A DNA stretch of 64,000 nt from Amycolatopsis marina (lineage in GTDB: Bacteria > Actinomycetota > Actinomycetes > Mycobacteriales > Pseudonocardiaceae), in assembly GCF_900111885.1 (NCBI RefSeq), contig NZ_FOKG01000005.1, positions 186,001-250,000 on the forward strand, given 5' to 3'. The notes beneath the pieces were generated by a model. That model had not been told where the DNA came from. It saw only the letters and a list, made by a program, of their open reading frames with translations, and did not search any database. The translations under genes and the position numbers were made by a program. Positions 8,636 to 16,811 of the stretch are shown here, piece by piece. The number at the start of each line of letters is the position of its first letter. Position 1 is the stretch's first letter.

Positions 8636-8746
8636 ATGAGCTACGAGATGGTCGAGTGCCCCCTGTGTCACGGATCCGGGCTGGCACCCAACCGGAAGGA
8701 CGCCTGTGGCAACTGCGGAGGGCTCGGACAGGTACCAGGGCGCTGA
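8636..8746 (+). CDS. 36-aa CxxCxGxG zinc-ribbon microprotein
   Basis: MSYEMVECPLCHGSG begins a 36-residue frame with one CPLCHGSG and one CGNCGGLG motif, the same CxxCxGxG pairs that bind zinc in the DnaJ zinc finger. Four cysteines could coordinate one zinc ion. The next gene begins inside it in another frame (8706). The two may act together, or they may be halves of an ancestral longer protein. Size and start are reasonable but no clear homologue can be named; confidence comes from the cysteine spacing. Confidence 0.6.
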   Translation: MSYEMVECPLCHGSGLAPNRKDACGNCGGLGQVPGR

Positions 8747-9026
8747 GTGCGAGCTGTGCCAGGGCACCGGCACGATGTCCTGGCAGCAGCCGACACCCGC
8801 CGGCGTGCTGCGCACGATCGAGATGCCCTGCCCGAACGGCTGTGGCGAGCACTGGAAGCATCCGAACGCCGAACGCGGCCGGGTCGTCGACCAGGCCGAC
8901 GACCGGCCCGCACGGGTGCGCGGCCAAGCCGACGAGGCGAATCGGATCGGCGCCGACTTCATCGCGGGCGCACTGCGCAAGTGGGGCGCCCAGCACCCTG
9001 AGCACCGCGGCGGCCGACCGGACTGA
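8706..9026 (+). CDS. Small zinc-ribbon-like protein overlapping the upstream gene
   Basis: The product is 106 aa from a GTG preceded by GGAAGGA (spacing 5), lying inside the preceding gene (41-nt overlap). It has CELCQGTG near residues 15-22 and CPNGCGEH near 43-50, a DnaJ-like CxxCxGxG motif with a second cysteine pair, then an Asp/Glu/Arg-rich helical tail. The Shine-Dalgarno site within the upstream gene makes this a genuine overlapping start rather than a shadow. The function is unknown; a zinc-dependent partner or RNA/protein-binding role is possible. Confidence 0.6.
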   Translation: MATAEGSDRYQGAECELCQGTGTMSWQQPTPAGVLRTIEMPCPNGCGEHWKHPNAERGRVVDQADDRPARVRGQADEANRIGADFIAGALRKWGAQHPEHRGGRPD

Positions 9027-9122
9027 TTCCGGGAACGGTCCGCGTGGCTGCCCCGGCCCGGCGAGACTGCGACACTGTGGGCAGGGCCCGGTCCCGCAAT
9101 CCGGGCCCGGATGGAGTACGCC

Positions 9123-9368
9123 GTGGAGACCAACCCGAACGAAGAGCCCGTCCCGGCCGTGCCGGAGGACGACTACAACGACTCCGGAACGCCGAGCTTC
9201 GACTACGTGCGCGATCGCATCGAGAACCGGTTCGCCACCGCCACAGGAGCCACCGAACTGGCCGAGGGCACGCCGGAAGGCGCCTCGCTGGACCAGCAGC
9301 TGGCCGACCGTGACCAGGCCGCGAAGGAGAAGCTGGCCCAGATTCGCCGGTCGATGCGGGGCGAGTAG
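9123..9368 (+). CDS. Small acidic hypothetical protein
   Basis: The product is 81 aa from the GTG at 9123, which has GGAG six bases upstream; the in-frame ATG at 9111 lacks a site. It is acidic and Pro/Glu-rich at the N-terminus, then helical with an Asp/Gln/Lys-rich end (LADRDQAAKEKLAQIRRSMRG). No signal peptide, membrane segment or cysteine is present. Its composition is typical of small conserved actinobacterial proteins; the function is unknown. It converges on the PPOX-family gene with a 22-bp gap. Confidence 0.6.
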   Translation: METNPNEEPVPAVPEDDYNDSGTPSFDYVRDRIENRFATATGATELAEGTPEGASLDQQLADRDQAAKEKLAQIRRSMRGE

Positions 9369-9390
9369 TCCCCGGAGCCCGGATCCCGGC

Positions 9391-9870
9391 TCAGCCCTGA
9401 TCGACCATCTTCCGGAAACTCCAGCTCGCGATCTTGCCCGGCGTGATGCGCAACCACGCGTGCCGCTCGTCGTAGGGCATCTGGTCGGTGTCGAAGTACT
9501 TGCGAGCGATCAGCCGCTCCGGCTCGTGCAGTTCGGGGCAGGACTCCCCGACACGAGGCACCTCGCCGACCACCTCGGCCGTCCCGGTGATCTCGACCCC
9601 GCGAAGCTCGAAGTAGTCGTGCCCGGAATCCATCAGCACGGCCACCCGAGGGTCGCGAGAGATGTCCACCCAGCGCTGACTGCCGGTGATCGAGTAGATC
9701 CAGACCGCCTGGTCGTGCCAGACGAACCAGAGTGCGGTCAGGTGCGGCCCGTGCTCGTTGATCGTCGCCACTCGGCACATGCGCTCCTCGGTGAGGTAGG
9801 CGTCGATCTCGTCGGGCGTCATGGCGACCCTGCGGCTCCGACGCTGCGGCCTCAACTGCTGCTCTGTCAC
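9391..9870 (-). CDS. Pyridoxamine 5'-phosphate oxidase-fold (PPOX) protein
   Basis: The product is 159 aa from the GTG at 9870; the open frame runs to 9912 but the family core begins at MTPDEIDAYLTEERMCRVATINEHG. The split-barrel pattern VATINEHGPHLTALWFVW..VWIYSITGSQRWVDISRDPRVAVLMD is that of FMN- or F420-binding PPOX-family proteins, which actinobacteria have in many copies. Which cofactor is bound cannot be decided by eye. It probably acts as a small flavin/deazaflavin reductase or heme-handling protein. It is a single gene. Confidence 0.78.
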   Translation of the reverse strand: MTEQQLRPQRRSRRVAMTPDEIDAYLTEERMCRVATINEHGPHLTALWFVWHDQAVWIYSITGSQRWVDISRDPRVAVLMDSGHDYFELRGVEITGTAEVVGEVPRVGESCPELHEPERLIARKYFDTDQMPYDERHAWLRITPGKIASWSFRKMVDQG

Positions 9871-10028
9871 GATCCGGCTCGCTTCCTGCGGTACGCGTAG
9901 CGGTGCGCACATTTACCTGCGCCAGTGAACGTAAGTTGTACCACGGGTTTTCGCCGTGGAGGACGACGGAATGTGCCCGTCGCCGCGTCCGTCGATATGC
10001 TCGGCGGACGACTTCGGAGGTGCCCGCG

Positions 10029-10211
10029 ATGCCGAACCGCAATCCGCTGCGCTGGCTCGTGCAGTGGGCCGACTGGTTCGAGATGCGCGGAGTTTACGTT
10101 CCAGGCGAGGACAATCGGGGCGTCGACCCGTGGCGGGACTTCGGCTGGCTCATCGTCGCCTGGGTCGTCGCCCTCGGCACCTTCATCTTGTTCTTCGCCC
10201 TCGCCACCTGA
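10029..10211 (+). CDS. 60-aa single-pass membrane protein
   Basis: The product starts MPNRNPLRWLVQWADWF and ends with a hydrophobic helix FGWLIVAWVVALGTFILFFALA after a soluble loop containing GVYVPGEDNRGVDPWRD. The ATG at 10029 follows a weak GGAGGTG upstream. The organisation predicts one C-terminal transmembrane helix with the N-terminus probably cytoplasmic. The function is unknown. The ~230 bp after it up to the lipoprotein show no further gene. Confidence 0.6.
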   Translation: MPNRNPLRWLVQWADWFEMRGVYVPGEDNRGVDPWRDFGWLIVAWVVALGTFILFFALAT

Positions 10212-10440
10212 ACCTGCCACCTGAATGCCGCCTCGGCGACCGCGCCGATCAGTGACACCATGGTGACTGCTGTCACCCCTCGTGCTCTGACGATCACGGA
10301 TGGGACACGGGCGTACACCAGGTCCGCTTCAACACCACGTTGCTCCTCGCATCGTCGCGCGATGGAGGACAGAGTGGAGCGAGCACGGCGATTACCGCCA
10401 CCGAATGGACGTAATGACCTACAGCAGATGGAGTAGTCGA

Positions 10441-10980
10441 GTGGCTCCTGCGCGAATGCGGGGCTTCGCGCTGGCGGGATGCGTGCTGTTCACGCTCACC
10501 GCCTGCGGGACATCCACGGGCGCCTCCAGCACCACCACGACCGCGTTGGAGTCGGAGGTGGCGGCCGAGCAGTCGGTCCGGGCCGAGCAGACGATCCCGT
10601 TCGGCAGCGACTACCGGTTCGAGTCGGGTATCACCGTCGCGGTGGCCGCGCCGAAAACCTTCCAGCCGAGTGAGACGGCGTACCCCCAGTCACCGAGGGC
10701 GGTCGCGTTCGAGATCTCCATCTTCAACGGCAGCGACCGGCCCTACCGCCTTTCCGACCTCGGCGTTACCGCGACCGTCGCGAGCACCCCTGCCAAGCAG
10801 GTCATGGACGCCACCCAGGGGTTCAACGGCATCGTCGACGCCGACCGCGACGTCCCCCCGCAGCGCAATGTCCGCCTCACGCTGGCGTTCGCGATCCCGG
10901 CCAAGCAGGCCCCCCTCTGCCTGGAACTGCGCCCGAACCGCACCACCGAAGCCACCGCCGTCTACGTAGGCTCCGTCTGA
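10441..10980 (+). CDS. Putative lipoprotein (DUF4352-like)
   Basis: The product is 179 aa from the GTG at 10441, which has GGAG seven bases upstream; the open frame begins far earlier but only this start gives a normal signal peptide. The sequence is MAPARMRGFALAG, a hydrophobic core, then LTAC, a lipobox with lipidated Cys near residue 22, followed by a Ser/Thr-rich linker. The remainder is a beta-sandwich-like domain (ITVAVAAPKTF, RAVAFEISIFNGSDRPYRL), the pattern of DUF4352/immunoglobulin-like extracytoplasmic proteins. It is likely anchored to the outer face of the membrane. The role is unknown. Confidence 0.75.
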   Translation: MAPARMRGFALAGCVLFTLTACGTSTGASSTTTTALESEVAAEQSVRAEQTIPFGSDYRFESGITVAVAAPKTFQPSETAYPQSPRAVAFEISIFNGSDRPYRLSDLGVTATVASTPAKQVMDATQGFNGIVDADRDVPPQRNVRLTLAFAIPAKQAPLCLELRPNRTTEATAVYVGSV

Positions 10981-11085
10981 CTTTGCGTTCTGTGTACACG
11001 TGTGTGCGTTCCATGGACACGTGTTCGACATCCAAGAGCGCTAGTGCACAGGTCGCGTGTCAGTAGCGGTCGCTAGTCTGGCCAC

Positions 11086-11568
11086 ATGACCGAGCAGACG
11101 CGACTTTCCCCCGGCGACAAGGCTCCCGACTTCACCCTCACCGACAGCACAGGCGCGTCCGTGTCGCTGTCGGACTACCGGGGCAAGTCCGTCGTCGTGT
11201 ACTTCTACCCGGCCGCGGGCACCCCCGGCTGCACCAAGCAGGCGTGCGACTTCCGGGACAACCTCGGCGAACTGGACGGCGCCGGATACCAGGTGCTGGG
11301 CATCTCCCCGGACAAGCCGGAAAAGCTGGCGAAGTTCGTCGAGACCGAGCAGCTGACCTTTCCGCTGCTGTCGGACCCGGACAAGACGGTGCTCAGCGAG
11401 TGGGGCGCCTTCGGCGAGAAGAAGAACTACGGCCGCGTGGTGCAGGGCGTCATCCGCTCCACGTTCGTGGTGGACCCCGAGGGCACGATCGCCGAGGCCA
11501 GGTACAACGTGAAGGCCACCGGCCACGTGGCGAAGCTCCTCCGTGACCTGGACATCGCGACGGCCTGA
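11086..11568 (+). CDS. bcp: Thioredoxin-dependent thiol peroxidase (Bcp/PrxQ)
   Basis: The product is 160 aa, the usual length. PAAGTPGCTKQACDFRDN contains the peroxidatic cysteine and, five residues later, the resolving cysteine of atypical 2-Cys PrxQ enzymes. Pro and Thr of the active site (PxxxTPGC) are present, and the conserved Arg lies in the GRVVQGVIRSTFVVD strand. It reduces hydroperoxides in the cytoplasm using thioredoxin. It is monocistronic and converges on the DUF397 gene with almost no gap. Confidence 0.93.
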   Translation: MTEQTRLSPGDKAPDFTLTDSTGASVSLSDYRGKSVVVYFYPAAGTPGCTKQACDFRDNLGELDGAGYQVLGISPDKPEKLAKFVETEQLTFPLLSDPDKTVLSEWGAFGEKKNYGRVVQGVIRSTFVVDPEGTIAEARYNVKATGHVAKLLRDLDIATA

Positions 11569-11569
11569 G

Positions 11570-11755
11570 TCAGCTCAGTTCCCGCAGGAACGCGTCCCAC
11601 GCGGCGGGCGGCACGGACAACGTGCCGCCCGGCCGGTCCTTCGTGTCCCGCACGAGCACACCGGCCGGAGCAAGAGCGATCTCGACACAGTTGCCCTGGC
11701 CTGCGGAGTAACTACTCGTGCGCCACACCGTTCTGCCCAGCTCGGGCGGGTTCAT
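11570..11755 (-). CDS. DUF397 protein
   Basis: The product is 61 aa. WRTSSYSAGQGNCVEIALAPAGVLVRDTKDRPGGTLSVPPAAWDAFL is the complete DUF397 signature (W..SSYS..xGNCVEV, VRDSKdp.G..L.....W..Fl). These proteins pair with XRE/DUF5753 regulators of the WhiJ type in actinomycetes and may antagonise or modulate them. The gene overlaps the end of the regulator gene by 44 nt, so it is co-translated with it. Confidence 0.9.
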   Translation of the reverse strand: MNPPELGRTVWRTSSYSAGQGNCVEIALAPAGVLVRDTKDRPGGTLSVPPAAWDAFLRELS

Positions 11756-12617
11756 CTTGGTCCTCTCGGTCCCCGGACAGCTCTACGGCAACTTTGCCGA
11801 TCAACTCCCTCGATTGTTCCTCATCGAGCGCGGTTTCGGCCAGCGCCGAGAGGATGCGCTGGTAAGCCGCAACTTCGGCCTGCTCTTCCAGAAAGAGCGT
11901 GGACGTCTCACTTTCGAGGTAGACGACCGGCTTGATCGCGGCGAACTCCATGTACGTGAAGGATCCGGCGAGCGCGGCGTGCACGCCAAGCGAAGCTGGT
12001 ACCACTCGCAACGAGATACGAGGCCGAACCGACATACGCAGCAGGTGATGCAGTTGATCCGACATCACCGCAGCACCGCCAATCGGGAGCCGCAACACGA
12101 ACTCGTGAAGATAAAAGGCGAAAACGACCGGCACTGGTCGGCTGAATATGGCGGACCTGGCAAGCCGAGCAGCGACTCGCTCCTCGACCTCGTCAGCAGG
12201 AACGTTCACGATGCCACCCATCACTGCCCGGGCGTAGTCTCCCGTCTGCAGCGAACCCGGAACCAGCGTCGCGGCGTAGTCCCCAATCGTCACCGCCTTG
12301 TCCTCGTGGTCGATGTACGTGCGCAACTGCTTCGGCAGCCGCGAGCCGTACTGCTGCCACCACCCTGGCCGGTTCGCCTCCCGGCACAGCGCCAGCAGCC
12401 GGTCGTACTCCCTCCCCCGCACCGAGCAGGCCCCGAGGAACGCGGCCACGTCGGTCTCCCGCACCCCGCGTTTCCCGTTCAGCATCCGGGACACATCGCT
12501 CTGCGACCAGCCGAGCCGGTGCGCGATGTCCACTCCGGTCAGCCCGGCCCGCTCCAGCACCCCGCGCAGTCCCTCGCCGAGTTCGCGGCTGCGTACGGTC
12601 GTCTCCCTCTCGCCCAT
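11712..12617 (-). CDS. WhiJ-type XRE regulator with DUF5753 domain
   Basis: The product is 301 aa from the ATG at 12617; an upstream extension to 12785 would run through the divergent promoter. The HTH_31/XRE domain is at about residues 10-65 (LRGVLERAGLTGVDIAHRLGWSQSDVSRMLNGKRG), followed by a DUF5753 domain (VTIGDYAATLVPGSLQTGDYARAVM ... LRVVPASLGVHAALAGSF). It belongs to the large actinomycete family linked with development and antibiotic control, working with a DUF397 partner, here the overlapping next gene. It is divergent from the Cys-rich protein at 12733, a likely target. Confidence 0.9.
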   Translation of the reverse strand: MGERETTVRSRELGEGLRGVLERAGLTGVDIAHRLGWSQSDVSRMLNGKRGVRETDVAAFLGACSVRGREYDRLLALCREANRPGWWQQYGSRLPKQLRTYIDHEDKAVTIGDYAATLVPGSLQTGDYARAVMGGIVNVPADEVEERVAARLARSAIFSRPVPVVFAFYLHEFVLRLPIGGAAVMSDQLHHLLRMSVRPRISLRVVPASLGVHAALAGSFTYMEFAAIKPVVYLESETSTLFLEEQAEVAAYQRILSALAETALDEEQSRELIGKVAVELSGDREDQDEPARAGQNGVAHE

Positions 12618-12732
12618 GTGTCCACGGTAGACAGACCACGGGCCGCTTCGGTGGAAATGTGCAAGGCGTCCACCGGAAAGGACCATTGATTGCCTGCGGT
12701 GGAATCGGTTGTCTATCGTCAGGAGGTTTCTC

Positions 12733-13062
12733 TTGGCGATAGACATATCACCCGCATTGGCGCACGCTTTCGCCTTGCTGCGCAACGATCTTTACACCTA
12801 CCTGGACGTGACCGAAGCCCTGGCGACGGACAACGCCGTATGGCGCCCCGAGGACGTCCGGTCCGCGCGCCGGGTGATCGGTGACCTGGTGGAGGTAATC
12901 CGATCCGTGGTGGCGCAGCACTGCGAGGACGCGGCGGGTGGCTGCCGGTTCTGCCACAGCATGTACTGGCCGTGCTCCACGATCGAAGCCGTGTACCGCG
13001 TCTTGCGCGATCCCGATCGGGAGTTCGTCCGGCTGGTTCAGTCGGAGCCCGGGAGTTGGTAG
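12733..13062 (+). CDS. Small Cys-rich protein divergent from the WhiJ-like regulator
   Basis: The product is 109 aa from a TTG with AGGAGG at spacing 6. The N-terminal half is helical (ALAHAFALLRNDLYTYLDVTEALATD). A central HCEDAAGGCRFCHSMYWPCSTIEAVYRVL block holds four cysteines and a His that could bind a metal. I recognise no family. Such small proteins often sit next to WhiJ/DUF397 pairs and may form a three-gene regulatory set. Its last residues and TAG stop are within repeat family A (13056-13107), so its C-terminus has been shaped by repeat insertion. Confidence 0.7.
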   Translation: MAIDISPALAHAFALLRNDLYTYLDVTEALATDNAVWRPEDVRSARRVIGDLVEVIRSVVAQHCEDAAGGCRFCHSMYWPCSTIEAVYRVLRDPDREFVRLVQSEPGSW

Positions 13063-13107
13063 CGGTTAGTGCAGAAGTTGATCTTGCTTGGTGGTACTTG
13101 CAGACGC
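13056..13107. repeat. Dispersed repeat family A, single arm
   Basis: This 52-nt element shares its first 12 nt and last 29 nt with the right arm of the long inverted repeat at 29018-29132. It carries the stop of the Cys-rich gene and lies 18 bp beyond the rdgB stop on the other strand. Only one arm is present here. Confidence 0.85.
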
Positions 13108-13124
13108 TCCAACCCCGGGCTGGG

Positions 13125-13733
13125 TCAGGAGGCTAGCGCGGTCAGGTGCGGGAGGAGGGCACGGAGGGCGCGGCCGCGGTGGGAGGCCGCGTCCTTCTCG
13201 GCAGGATCCAGTTCGGCGGAGGTTCGAGACTCCCCATCGGGTACGAAGATCGGGTCGTAGCCGAAACCGTTGGCGCCTCTGCGCTCGCGGATCAGGGTGC
13301 CGCGCCACTCGCCGCGCACCACGGTCTCCGCACCACCCGGCACCACCAGCGCCGCGGCGCAGACGAATCCCGCTCCCCTGCGCTCGTCCGGAACATCGGC
13401 CAACTGCCCGAGCACCAGGTCCAGATTGGCGTCGTCGTCACCGTGCCGGCCGACCCAGCGCGCGGAGAGCACGCCGGGCATTCCGTTCAGCGCGTCTGCC
13501 GCCAGCCCCGAGTCGTCCGCGACGGCGGGCAGTCCCGTGGCCGCTGCGGCATCCCGCGCCTTGGCGAGGGCGTTCTCCTCGAACGTCGCGCCGGTCTCCG
13601 GCGCCTCGGGGAACTCCTCGACGTCGGCGAGCCCGACCACGTCGAGCCCCGCCACACCCTCGGCCGCGAGGATCCGGCGCAGTTCGCCGAGTTTCTTCGC
13701 GTTACGCGTGGCCAGCAGAACGGTGCCGCTCAC
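13125..13733 (-). CDS. rdgB: XTP/dITP diphosphatase (RdgB/HAM1)
   Basis: The product is 202 aa from the GTG overlapping the rph stop (GTGA). The N-terminal [17 protein letters not shown] carries the NxxKxxE substrate site. [18 protein letters not shown] and [14 protein letters not shown] are the HAM1 family signatures, and [11 protein letters not shown] is the base-recognition loop. It hydrolyses dITP, dXTP and ITP to the monophosphate, keeping deaminated purines out of nucleic acids. The rph-rdgB order matches Rv1340-Rv1341. Confidence 0.95.
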   Translation of the reverse strand: MSGTVLLATRNAKKLGELRRILAAEGVAGLDVVGLADVEEFPEAPETGATFEENALAKARDAAAATGLPAVADDSGLAADALNGMPGVLSARWVGRHGDDDANLDLVLGQLADVPDERRGAGFVCAAALVVPGGAETVVRGEWRGTLIRERRGANGFGYDPIFVPDGESRTSAELDPAEKDAASHRGRALRALLPHLTALAS

Positions 13734-14509
13734 TTGCCACCCTTGGACTTCTTGCCCGACTGCGGCTCCGGCAGCTCGCCCGGGTACGGCAACGCCAGCG
13801 CCTCGGCCTGCTTGCGCGACAGCTCCGCACACCCGGCCAGTGCCATGTCCAGCATCTTGTCCAGTGTGGACCTGGTGAACGTCGCACCCTCACCAGTGCC
13901 CTGCACCTCGATGAGCGTGCCGACGTCGGTCGCCACCACGTTGGTGTCGACCTCGGCGCGGGAGTCCTCCTCGAAAGGCAGGTCCAGCCGCACCCGGCCG
14001 TCCACGACGCCCACGCTGATGGCCGAAACGGCGGCCGAAAGCGGCTGCGGGTCGGCGAGCCTGCCCGCCGCGCCGAGCCAGGTGATGGCGTCGGCGAGCG
14101 CGACGTAGCCGCCGGTGATCGCGGCCGTGCGGGTGCCGCCGTCCGCCTGGATGACGTCGCAGTCGATGACGATCGTGTTCTCCCCGAGCGCGGCGAGATC
14201 GATGCACGCGCGCAGCGAGCGGCCGATCAGCCTGCTGATCTCATGGGTGCGGCCGCCGATCTTCCCCTTGACCGACTCCCGGCTGCTCCGGGTGTTGGTG
14301 GCCGAGGGCAGCATCGCGTACTCGGCGGTCACCCAGCCGAGCCCGGACCCCGCACGCCAGCGCGGCACTCCCTCGGTCACGCTCGCCGCACACAGCACCC
14401 TGGTGTCACCGAACTCGATGAGCACCGAGCCTGCCGGCCAGCGCTGGAATCCCCGAGTGATCTTGACTTCGCGGAGCTGTTCGTCGGTCCTGCCGTCTTT
14501 TCTCACCAC
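13730..14509 (-). CDS. rph: Ribonuclease PH
   Basis: The product is 259 aa from the GTG at 14509 (a second GTG follows at 14506); the much longer open frame is a shadow extension. The family core is complete: [59 protein letters not shown] and the DLxxxEDS metal site ([13 protein letters not shown]). The phosphorolytic 3'-5' exoribonuclease trims tRNA 3' ends. It overlaps rdgB by 4 nt. In M. tuberculosis the MBL gene directly precedes rph; here two plus-strand genes are inserted between. Confidence 0.95.
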   Translation of the reverse strand: MVRKDGRTDEQLREVKITRGFQRWPAGSVLIEFGDTRVLCAASVTEGVPRWRAGSGLGWVTAEYAMLPSATNTRSSRESVKGKIGGRTHEISRLIGRSLRACIDLAALGENTIVIDCDVIQADGGTRTAAITGGYVALADAITWLGAAGRLADPQPLSAAVSAISVGVVDGRVRLDLPFEEDSRAEVDTNVVATDVGTLIEVQGTGEGATFTRSTLDKMLDMALAGCAELSRKQAEALALPYPGELPEPQSGKKSKGGK

Positions 14510-14564
14510 GGGTACGCACTCTAGATCCCCGCCGTCACGCACCCACGCCCCGGTTCGTGCGAGC

Positions 14565-14625
14565 CACTTTCCCGGGAAAGTGACGTACTTGCGCGCGCAG
14601 CTACCGCACTTTCCCGGGAAAGTGC
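14565..14625. repeat. Paired palindromes, family C, upstream of rph
   Basis: The 18-nt palindrome CACTTTCCCGGGAAAGTG occurs at 14565-14582, and again at 14607-14624 with one extra G:C pair outside. Their centres are 42 nt apart, about four helical turns. They lie between the rph start (14509, minus) and the secreted-protein start (14672, plus), so they may act as operator pair or as a dispersed repeat. Confidence 0.75.
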
Positions 14626-14671
14626 GAGTTCCGGCTACGATCCGTGTGATCACTGTCACTGGGGAGCCTCC

Positions 14672-15508
14672 ATGAACCGGATCCGCGCCGCTGTCGCCGC
14701 ACTGCTGACCACCGCGCTCTGCCTCACGCTGAGCCCCGCCACCGTTCTGGCGCAGCAGCACAGGGGGCCCGCCGAGTGCGCCGCCGCGCTCGACTGCACC
14801 GCGGCCGAGATCGACCTGATGTCCATGGACGAACGACTGACCTTCGTCCGCGCCATGTCCAGCGGGCCGGCCGCCGAACTGCTCCCCGGCTACCTCCCGC
14901 GCTGGCGCAACATCGAAGGCATCATCACGTTCTTCCGCGACCGCGGAATGGGCGCGCCCGGCACGTGGATCTCCCATGTGGACGCCGGGATCGTCGAGGG
15001 CATCGAACGTGGCATCGCCCTCGCCCTCGGCCGGGACGGCGGAACGTTCGGCAACCCCGGCTCCGAACCGTGGGCCGACTACCTCACCGCACTGCGCGAC
15101 GGCGACCTGCGCGGCCGCTCCGCGCACGACCGCGCGTGGAGCGTGGCCGAGCAGGCCTCCACCGAGCACGGCGTCATGCTCGCCGAAGAAGTGCACGGCG
15201 TCTCGGCGACCGGCGTCGAGCAGCGCTTCTACCTCTACTCCGAGTTCTACCGCTGGGTGCTGCGCAACCGGCCCGCGCTGCTCGACCTCGTCACGCCGCC
15301 GGTCGGCCCCGGTGAGCAGCCGCAACTCCTCTTCCACAACTGGTTCACCGACGTCAGCAACGCCACGCCCAGCTACCGAGGAGCGGTGCTCGCCTACGAC
15401 CTCGCCGAGTTCGACGCGCCGGGCGGCACGCTGAGCATGGTCGCGCTACTGCACGCCTACACGCGGGAACTGGCCGACGACCATCTGGCGGACATCGGCG
15501 CGAACTGA
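14672..15508 (+). CDS. Secreted hypothetical protein
   Basis: The product is 278 aa. It opens with a Sec signal peptide ([20 protein letters not shown], cleavage near VLA-QQ at ~28). The mature protein has two early cysteines (CAAALDC) that could form a disulfide and is otherwise helical with aromatic-rich stretches ([31 protein letters not shown]). A GGAG-containing site precedes the ATG. No enzyme motif or cell-wall anchor was found. It and the next gene interrupt the conserved MBL-rph gene order. Confidence 0.75.
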   Translation: MNRIRAAVAALLTTALCLTLSPATVLAQQHRGPAECAAALDCTAAEIDLMSMDERLTFVRAMSSGPAAELLPGYLPRWRNIEGIITFFRDRGMGAPGTWISHVDAGIVEGIERGIALALGRDGGTFGNPGSEPWADYLTALRDGDLRGRSAHDRAWSVAEQASTEHGVMLAEEVHGVSATGVEQRFYLYSEFYRWVLRNRPALLDLVTPPVGPGEQPQLLFHNWFTDVSNATPSYRGAVLAYDLAEFDAPGGTLSMVALLHAYTRELADDHLADIGAN

Positions 15509-15593
15509 CGCGCGGGCCACACTTTTTCAACACTCGTTGACCAAATCACCACGCGCCTCGCATAATTCATCGTGAGATGAATTGGGGTACGCC

Positions 15594-16811
15594 ATGGCCG
15601 CCATACGCACTCGACGCGGGATCATCCAGCTGGTCGGCACCCTCGCCCTGCTCGCCCTCGTCGTGCTGACCCTGCGCGAACGGCTTCCCGCGCCTGCCGA
15701 CGTCGGCCGCGCACTCGCCTCGGCGGATCACCGCTGGCTGCTCGCCGCGGGCATCGCCGAGTTCGTCTCCATGGCGATGTTCGCCCGCCAGCAGCGCAGA
15801 CTGCTGACCGCGTTCGGCGTCACCATGCCGAGACATCGGGCGCTCGCGCTGTCCTACAGCCGTTCGGCCATCGCCATCAGCCTGCCCGCGGGTTCCGTGG
15901 TGTCGGCGGCCTACGCCTTCCGCGAGTTCAGAGCGGGCGGCGCGGACCGCGCGGCCGCCACCGCCGTGATGGTGCTGTCCGGCGTGCTGTCGCTGTTCGG
16001 CCTCGCACTGCTGTACGCCACCGGCGCACTGACGACCGCGCTGGTCCACCTGTCCGCCGCCTGGAACACCCATCCCGCGCCGACCCTCGCCGCGGCTGTG
16101 GTGCTGGTGGGCCTCACCGCCACCGCACTCCATCGACTGACCGCCGTCCGCCGACGCAACCGCGACGTCCCAGCCGAGGCCGCGTCCGTCCGGCCACCCA
16201 GGATGTGGCCGTGGCTGGCGGCGCTGGTCCGGCCCGCGGTCGAGGCTGTCACCAGCTCTCGCGGCGTCGCTCCCCGGCACTGGCTGCTCGCACTGGCCGC
16301 GGCGACCGGCAACTGGCTCACCGACCTGGCCTGCCTGTTCGCGGCGACCAGGGCGTTCGGGATCGAGATCGGCCTGCTCGAACTGGCCACCGTCTACCTG
16401 ACGGTGCAGATCGTGCGGCAGATCCCACTGACCCCGGGTGGAATCGGCGTGATCGAGATCAGCCTGCTCGCCGGACTGGCCGCGGCAGGGGCGGCCGAGT
16501 CACCCGCCGCGGCGGCGGTGCTGACCTACCGCCTGCTGTCGTGCTGGCTGATCATCCCGGCGGGCCTGCTCGCCTGGCTGGTCCTGCGGCGGGCCGGCCG
16601 GAGCGGCCGATCACCAGGCTCAGATCTCGTAGACCGCGCCCTGCCGGACGAGTTCGGCCCCGGAGAACACCGCCCTGGCCTCGGCGAGCACGGCGCCGTG
16701 ATCGGTCCAGGGGGCCACGTGGGTGAGCAGCAGCCTGCCCGCGCCGGTCCGGACGGCGAGCTCCCCCGCCTGCTTGCCCGACAGGTGCACGCCGGGCGGA
16801 CGGTCGGGTGA
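15594..16811 (+). CDS. Flippase-like integral membrane protein (LPG synthase TM / YbhN family)
   Basis: The product is 405 aa from the ATG at 15594; a TTG four codons earlier is less likely. About eight hydrophobic helices and the motifs FREFRAGGADRAAATAVMVLSGVLSLFGLALLY and VRQIPLTPGGIGVIEISLLAG match the lysylphosphatidylglycerol synthase TM region/UPF0104 family. The fused aminoacyl-transferase domain is missing, so a lipid-flipping role is likely. The last ~62 residues (from about 343) are polar, low in hydrophobics and antisense to the MBL gene. This probably results from loss of the original stop codon. Confidence 0.8.
   Translation: MAAIRTRRGIIQLVGTLALLALVVLTLRERLPAPADVGRALASADHRWLLAAGIAEFVSMAMFARQQRRLLTAFGVTMPRHRALALSYSRSAIAISLPAGSVVSAAYAFREFRAGGADRAAATAVMVLSGVLSLFGLALLYATGALTTALVHLSAAWNTHPAPTLAAAVVLVGLTATALHRLTAVRRRNRDVPAEAASVRPPRMWPWLAALVRPAVEAVTSSRGVAPRHWLLALAAATGNWLTDLACLFAATRAFGIEIGLLELATVYLTVQIVRQIPLTPGGIGVIEISLLAGLAAAGAAESPAAAAVLTYRLLSCWLIIPAGLLAWLVLRRAGRSGRSPGSDLVDRALPDEFGPGEHRPGLGEHGAVIGPGGHVGEQQPARAGPDGELPRLLARQVHAGRTVG

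Noticed and set aside
11080..11570. Antisense frame opposite bcp
   Set aside because: It mirrors a complete peroxiredoxin with both catalytic cysteines and has no start site.
14510..15337. Long upstream extension of the rph frame
   Set aside because: It runs opposite the secreted protein and lacks RNase PH homology; the true start is at 14509.
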